This document shows, piece after piece, positions 6,556 through 8,447 of a stretch of DNA of 8,447 bases. The first letter of the stretch is position 1, and each line of letters begins with the position of its first letter. The DNA lies in contig WFNQ01000227.1 in NCBI GenBank assembly GCA_015488565.1, forward strand, positions 1 to 8,447, in the 5' to 3' direction. The notes beneath the pieces were generated by a model that saw only the letters and a program-made list of their open reading frames with translations, ran no database searches and was not told where the DNA came from. A program made the translations under genes and the position numbers. The stretch is from Thiomicrorhabdus sp. Lineage in GTDB: Bacteria; Pseudomonadota; Gammaproteobacteria; Thiomicrospirales; Thiomicrospiraceae.

Positions 6556-7630
6556 ATTGAAGTTTAATATAAGCATCGGCCGGTAAGCCTGGCGTCGCTC
6601 TGTAATTAGGGTTTTCGTCTAGATAAAGCTTAATAACATAGACTAACTTCACTCGTTCTTCTTGGGTTTGTACTTCTTTAGGCGTAAATTCAGCGTGCGA
6701 AGCAATGAATTTAATTTGACTCGAAAAAGGACTTTTTGGCAGAGAGTCTAAATAAATATCGGCTTTCAGGCCAAGGTGTATTTGACCTATTTTTTGTTCT
6801 GCAATATAACCTTTTAAAAATAACTTATCTAAATTAACAATATTAAACAGGCCTGCTCCTATATTAATGACCTCCCCCTCATTGACCAGTTTAGTGGTAA
6901 CGACACCATCAATGGGAGACCGGATTTTCATATCATTTAAAATGCTCACCGCTTCCATTAGAGAGGCTTGAGCTTGTAATGTACTGGCTTTTACAGCGGC
7001 CACTTCATCTTGCTTAACCTTAAACGCTTTCCAACCTAAGTTTGCTAATGAAAATGCTTTGCGTGCTTTTTCTACCGCAGACTCTTCGGCAATGGTTTGG
7101 GCGTGCAATGTTTTTAAATTTAATTCGGCACTCTCTACATCGTGTTTAGAAATAAGGCGTTTTGAATACAAACTTTTTACTCTTCGTAGATCGTTTTTGG
7201 CGAGTTTTTCATTCGCTTGAGCTGCTTTTAAAGCCGCTTGGGCATACGTTATCGTTGCTTGGGCAATTTCAATTTGAATGGGGGTTTGCATCCCAACCAA
7301 CTTTAATGCCGTCTGTGCCGCTTTATAGCTCGCTAATGTAGCCCCATAAGCCGCAGCGGCTTGAGTGACTCTTGCTCTGACTTGGGCGCTATCGATAAGT
7401 GCTAACACATCGCCTTTTTTAACATAACTTCCTTCGGCGACGTTCACTTGCTGAACTTTTCCTGAGACTTTAGTTGAAGCAAGATGGTTTTCACCTTCAA
7501 TACGTCCATTCACCTTAATTACATTATCTGGGATGGTGGCTGGGCGCGATGCAATAAAGCTGGCGATTGCAATCCCCAGTAATATCAAAACAAAAAGGAT
7601 ACTTAAATGCGTTTTAGTCTTAGTCTGCAT
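6554..7630 (-). CDS. yhiI: HlyD-family periplasmic adaptor (membrane fusion protein), YhiI type
   Basis: Periplasmic adaptor expected to bridge the inner-membrane ABC permeases to a TolC-like outer-membrane channel, 358 residues. A single N-terminal anchor helix (about 9-27, after a KTKTH cytoplasmic tip) is followed by the first half of a lipoyl-like domain (VSGKVQQVNVAEGSYVKKGD, 55-74). Next come a long alanine/lysine/glutamate-rich coiled-coil hairpin (about 85-230), the second lipoyl half (SPIDGVVTTKLVNEGEV) and a beta-barrel domain. The segment FIASHAEFTPKEVQTQEERVK is very like E. coli YhiI ([20 protein letters not shown], from memory), more so than YbhG. GGA precedes the ATG by 7 bases, and an extended -10 promoter lies upstream. 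It is the first gene of the operon, and no outer-membrane partner or TetR-type regulator is present in this window. Codon and base composition are noticeably AT-rich: 20% GC in the 60 bases from 6781. Confidence 0.93.
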   Translation of the reverse strand: MQTKTKTHLSILFVLILLGIAIASFIASRPATIPDNVIKVNGRIEGENHLASTKVSGKVQQVNVAEGSYVKKGDVLALIDSAQVRARVTQAAAAYGATLASYKAAQTALKLVGMQTPIQIEIAQATITYAQAALKAAQANEKLAKNDLRRVKSLYSKRLISKHDVESAELNLKTLHAQTIAEESAVEKARKAFSLANLGWKAFKVKQDEVAAVKASTLQAQASLMEAVSILNDMKIRSPIDGVVTTKLVNEGEVINIGAGLFNIVNLDKLFLKGYIAEQKIGQIHLGLKADIYLDSLPKSPFSSQIKFIASHAEFTPKEVQTQEERVKLVYVIKLYLDENPNYRATPGLPADAYIKLQ

Positions 7631-7662
7631 AGTAATTCCGTATGGAAAAAAACTTATTAATC

Positions 7663-7671
7663 AGTATAGCA
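7663..7671 (-). promoter_or_regulatory. Extended -10 promoter of the export operon
   Basis: On the minus strand TGCTATACT gives a TGn extension plus TATACT, one mismatch from TATAAT. The -35 region is poor (TTAAGT at a 16-base spacing). The predicted start near 7656 leaves a leader of about 26 bases, with GGA well placed before ATG 7630. This is the only good promoter seen upstream of the four genes. Confidence 0.55.
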
Positions 7672-7756
7672 AAAAACCTAGACAACTTAAGGTGGAGTGG
7701 TAACCCTATTTTGTACTTAGATGATGCACGGTATAGGGGGGGAAATTCTTCAACTT

Positions 7757-7785
7757 TTGATTTCATCAATCGTATTCTGTACAAT
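7757..7785 (+). promoter_or_regulatory. Sigma70-type promoter for the TRAP substrate-binding gene
   Basis: TTGATT (7757-7762, four of six consensus bases) and TACAAT (7780-7785, five of six) are separated by the ideal 17 bases. The predicted start near 7792 gives an unusually long leader of about 183 bases. The -35 box is embedded in the inverted repeat TTGAT-TTC-ATCAA (7757-7769), which could be a repressor or activator site. Confidence 0.5.
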
Positions 7786-7835
7786 GCTGTTTGCTTATTT
7801 AAACTAAATACAGTGATTTTTTGTCTAATTTTCGT

Positions 7836-7919
7836 CTCTTAATTAAAAGAGTGCACTCTCAGCTCAGCTAGGAGTCAGACAGTCTCCTAGACAGCCTTTA
7901 AATTATGACTCCTCTTAGC
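7836..7919 (+). promoter_or_regulatory. Structured 5' leader with competing hairpins upstream of the TRAP gene
   Basis: Several inverted repeats share arms. CTCTT (7836-7840) can pair with AAGAG (7847-7851). AGAGTGCACTCT (7848-7859) is a perfect 12-base palindrome. CTAGGAG (7868-7874) pairs with CTCCTAG (7884-7890). Alternatively GCTA plus GGAGTCA (7867-7877) pairs with TGACTCC (7906-7912) plus TAGC (7916-7919), leaving a three-base bulge and enclosing a small GTCT-CCT-AGAC hairpin (7882-7892). The last two pairings cannot coexist. No strong U tract follows either. This could be a regulatory RNA, a set of protein operators, or both. It matches no riboswitch class that I recognise. Confidence 0.45.
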
Positions 7920-7974
7920 CCTACCTTTTGCTTGATTACGATATAAATTTATTAAAAATTAGGAAAAATAAAAC

Positions 7975-8447
7975 ATGAAACGCAGAGATTTTATTGGTGC
8001 CATTGCGGGTGCAACAGCGGCGACCGCTTTAACAGCGTGTGGAACAGAAAGTGGTTCGACCAATGCAGGTGGGGAGTGTACGCCAGCGAAACCCATCAAG
8101 TGGAAAATGGTTACCACATGGCCTAAAAATTTTCCGGGACTTGGGACGGGGGCGAATAATATCGCCAAATTGATTACGGAAATGTCGGGCGGCCGTATTG
8201 ACGTTAAAGTCTACGGTGCGGGTGAATTGGTGGGCGCATTTGAGGTATTTGATGCGGTCTCGCGTGGCAATGCGCAATTGGGTCATGCGGGGGCGTATTA
8301 CTGGAAAGGTAAAATCCCTGCGGCCGCGTTTTTCTCTGCTGTTCCGTTTGGGTTAACCGCCAATGAAATGAATGCGTGGTTGTATTATGGCGGCGGTTTG
8401 GAATTGTGGGAAGAGGCGTATAAGCCATTTGGTTTGATTCCCAACCC
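7975..8447 (+). CDS. dctP: TRAP transporter substrate-binding protein, DctP/TakP family, N-terminal 157 codons with Tat and lipoprotein signal
   Basis: Extracytoplasmic solute receptor of a TRAP transporter, which hands a carboxylate-type substrate to the DctQ/DctM membrane subunits (expected downstream, outside the window). Residues 3-7 (RRDFI) form a twin-arginine motif. A short hydrophobic alanine/glycine/threonine stretch follows, ending in a lipobox LTAC (19-22) with Cys22 as the likely lipidated residue, then a low-complexity GTESGSTNAGG linker containing a second cysteine (35) just after it. The mature domain begins around WKMVTTWPKNFPG. GELVGAFEVFDAVSRG, GHAGAYYWKGK and the segment AVPFGLTANEMNAW followed by YYGGGLELW align well with Rhodobacter TakP (from memory), an alpha-keto acid binder. 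The actual ligand is not determined, and the conserved substrate-contacting arginine lies beyond the window. AGGA at 7961-7964 is 10 bases before the ATG. The frame stays open to the edge. Confidence 0.92.
   Translation, partial: MKRRDFIGAIAGATAATALTACGTESGSTNAGGECTPAKPIKWKMVTTWPKNFPGLGTGANNIAKLITEMSGGRIDVKVYGAGELVGAFEVFDAVSRGNAQLGHAGAYYWKGKIPAAAFFSAVPFGLTANEMNAWLYYGGGLELWEEAYKPFGLIPN

Larger units (their letters stand above)
7631..7974. other. 344-base divergent intergenic region between the export operon and the TRAP gene
   Basis: No convincing gene is present. The region holds the minus-strand operon promoter (near 7663-7671), a run of seven G (7736-7742), a plus-strand promoter (7757-7785) whose -35 lies in a small inverted repeat, and a set of inverted repeats between 7836 and 7919 that would be transcribed as the TRAP gene leader. 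The last 55 bases before the TRAP ATG are AT-rich and contain the ribosome site AGGA at 7961-7964. Confidence 0.8.

Noticed and set aside
6554..7630. Naming the operon ybhGFSR
   Set aside because: The gene order also fits, but the remembered sequence landmarks in the adaptor (FTPKEVQTQEER), the first permease (SMDVEKI) and the last permease (SGAWTPKEAMP) fit YhiI, RbbA and YhhJ better. The two families are related, so a tree could still change this.
7736..7742. Run of seven G as a phase-variable tract
   Set aside because: It lies about 15 bases upstream of the TRAP promoter -35 and not in a coding region or promoter spacer. Seven bases is short for slippage control, so it is recorded only as a homopolymer.
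7642..7842. 66-codon open frame on the plus strand in the intergenic region
   Set aside because: It has no ribosome site before its ATG, overlaps the minus-strand operon promoter and the plus-strand promoter, and resembles no known family. It is most likely a chance frame in AT-rich DNA.
7868..7890. CTAGGAG/CTCCTAG hairpin as an intrinsic terminator
   Set aside because: The stem is followed by ACAGCCTTTAAATT with no run of T residues on either strand, so simple termination is unlikely.

Overview
This window looks like chromosomal DNA of a gammaproteobacterium. The protein families and gene style suggest a sulfur-oxidising Thiomicrospira/Hydrogenovibrio-type organism, but that placement is a memory-based impression, not a search result. 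No rRNA, tRNA, CRISPR array, insertion sequence or phage gene was seen.

Layout. (1) Positions 1-1165, minus strand: the first 388 codons of an alpha-D-phosphohexomutase, phosphoglucomutase (pgm), running off the left edge. (2) Positions 1319-2251, plus strand: a complete CbpA-like (class B) DnaJ co-chaperone, divergent from pgm. The 153-base gap between them carries an extended -10 promoter facing pgm and a heat-shock (sigma32)-like promoter facing the chaperone. (3) Positions 2264-2290: a short hairpin terminator shared by convergent transcripts. (4) Positions 2285-7630, minus strand: a four-gene export operon read from right to left. It encodes a YhiI-type HlyD-family periplasmic adaptor, a double-NBD ABC ATPase like the ATPase half of RbbA, an ABC-2 permease like the membrane half of RbbA, and a YhhJ-type ABC-2 permease. 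(5) Positions 7631-7974: a 344-base divergent intergenic region with a promoter on each strand and an unusual, inverted-repeat-rich leader. (6) Positions 7975-8447, plus strand: the first 157 codons of a TakP/DctP-type TRAP transporter substrate-binding protein with a combined Tat and lipoprotein signal, running off the right edge.

How the genes work together. The four minus-strand genes are packed with a 5-base gap, a 4-base ATGA overlap and a 1-base TAATG overlap, so they should be one transcript and one complex: ATPase, two inner-membrane permease subunits and a periplasmic adaptor that would meet a TolC-like outer-membrane channel encoded elsewhere. The substrate cannot be read from the sequence. 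Hand-counted 60-base samples inside this operon are 20-38% GC, against about 50-52% in samples from pgm, the chaperone gene and the TRAP gene, which suggests an inserted cassette. The flanking genes are central carbon metabolism, protein folding and solute uptake, and have no obvious functional tie to it.

The most interesting items are: the split of RbbA into two genes, with a hairpin at the junction; the one-sided degeneration of the ATPase active sites; the mutually exclusive hairpins in the TRAP gene leader; the sigma32-like chaperone promoter; and the Tat plus lipobox signal on the TRAP binding protein.
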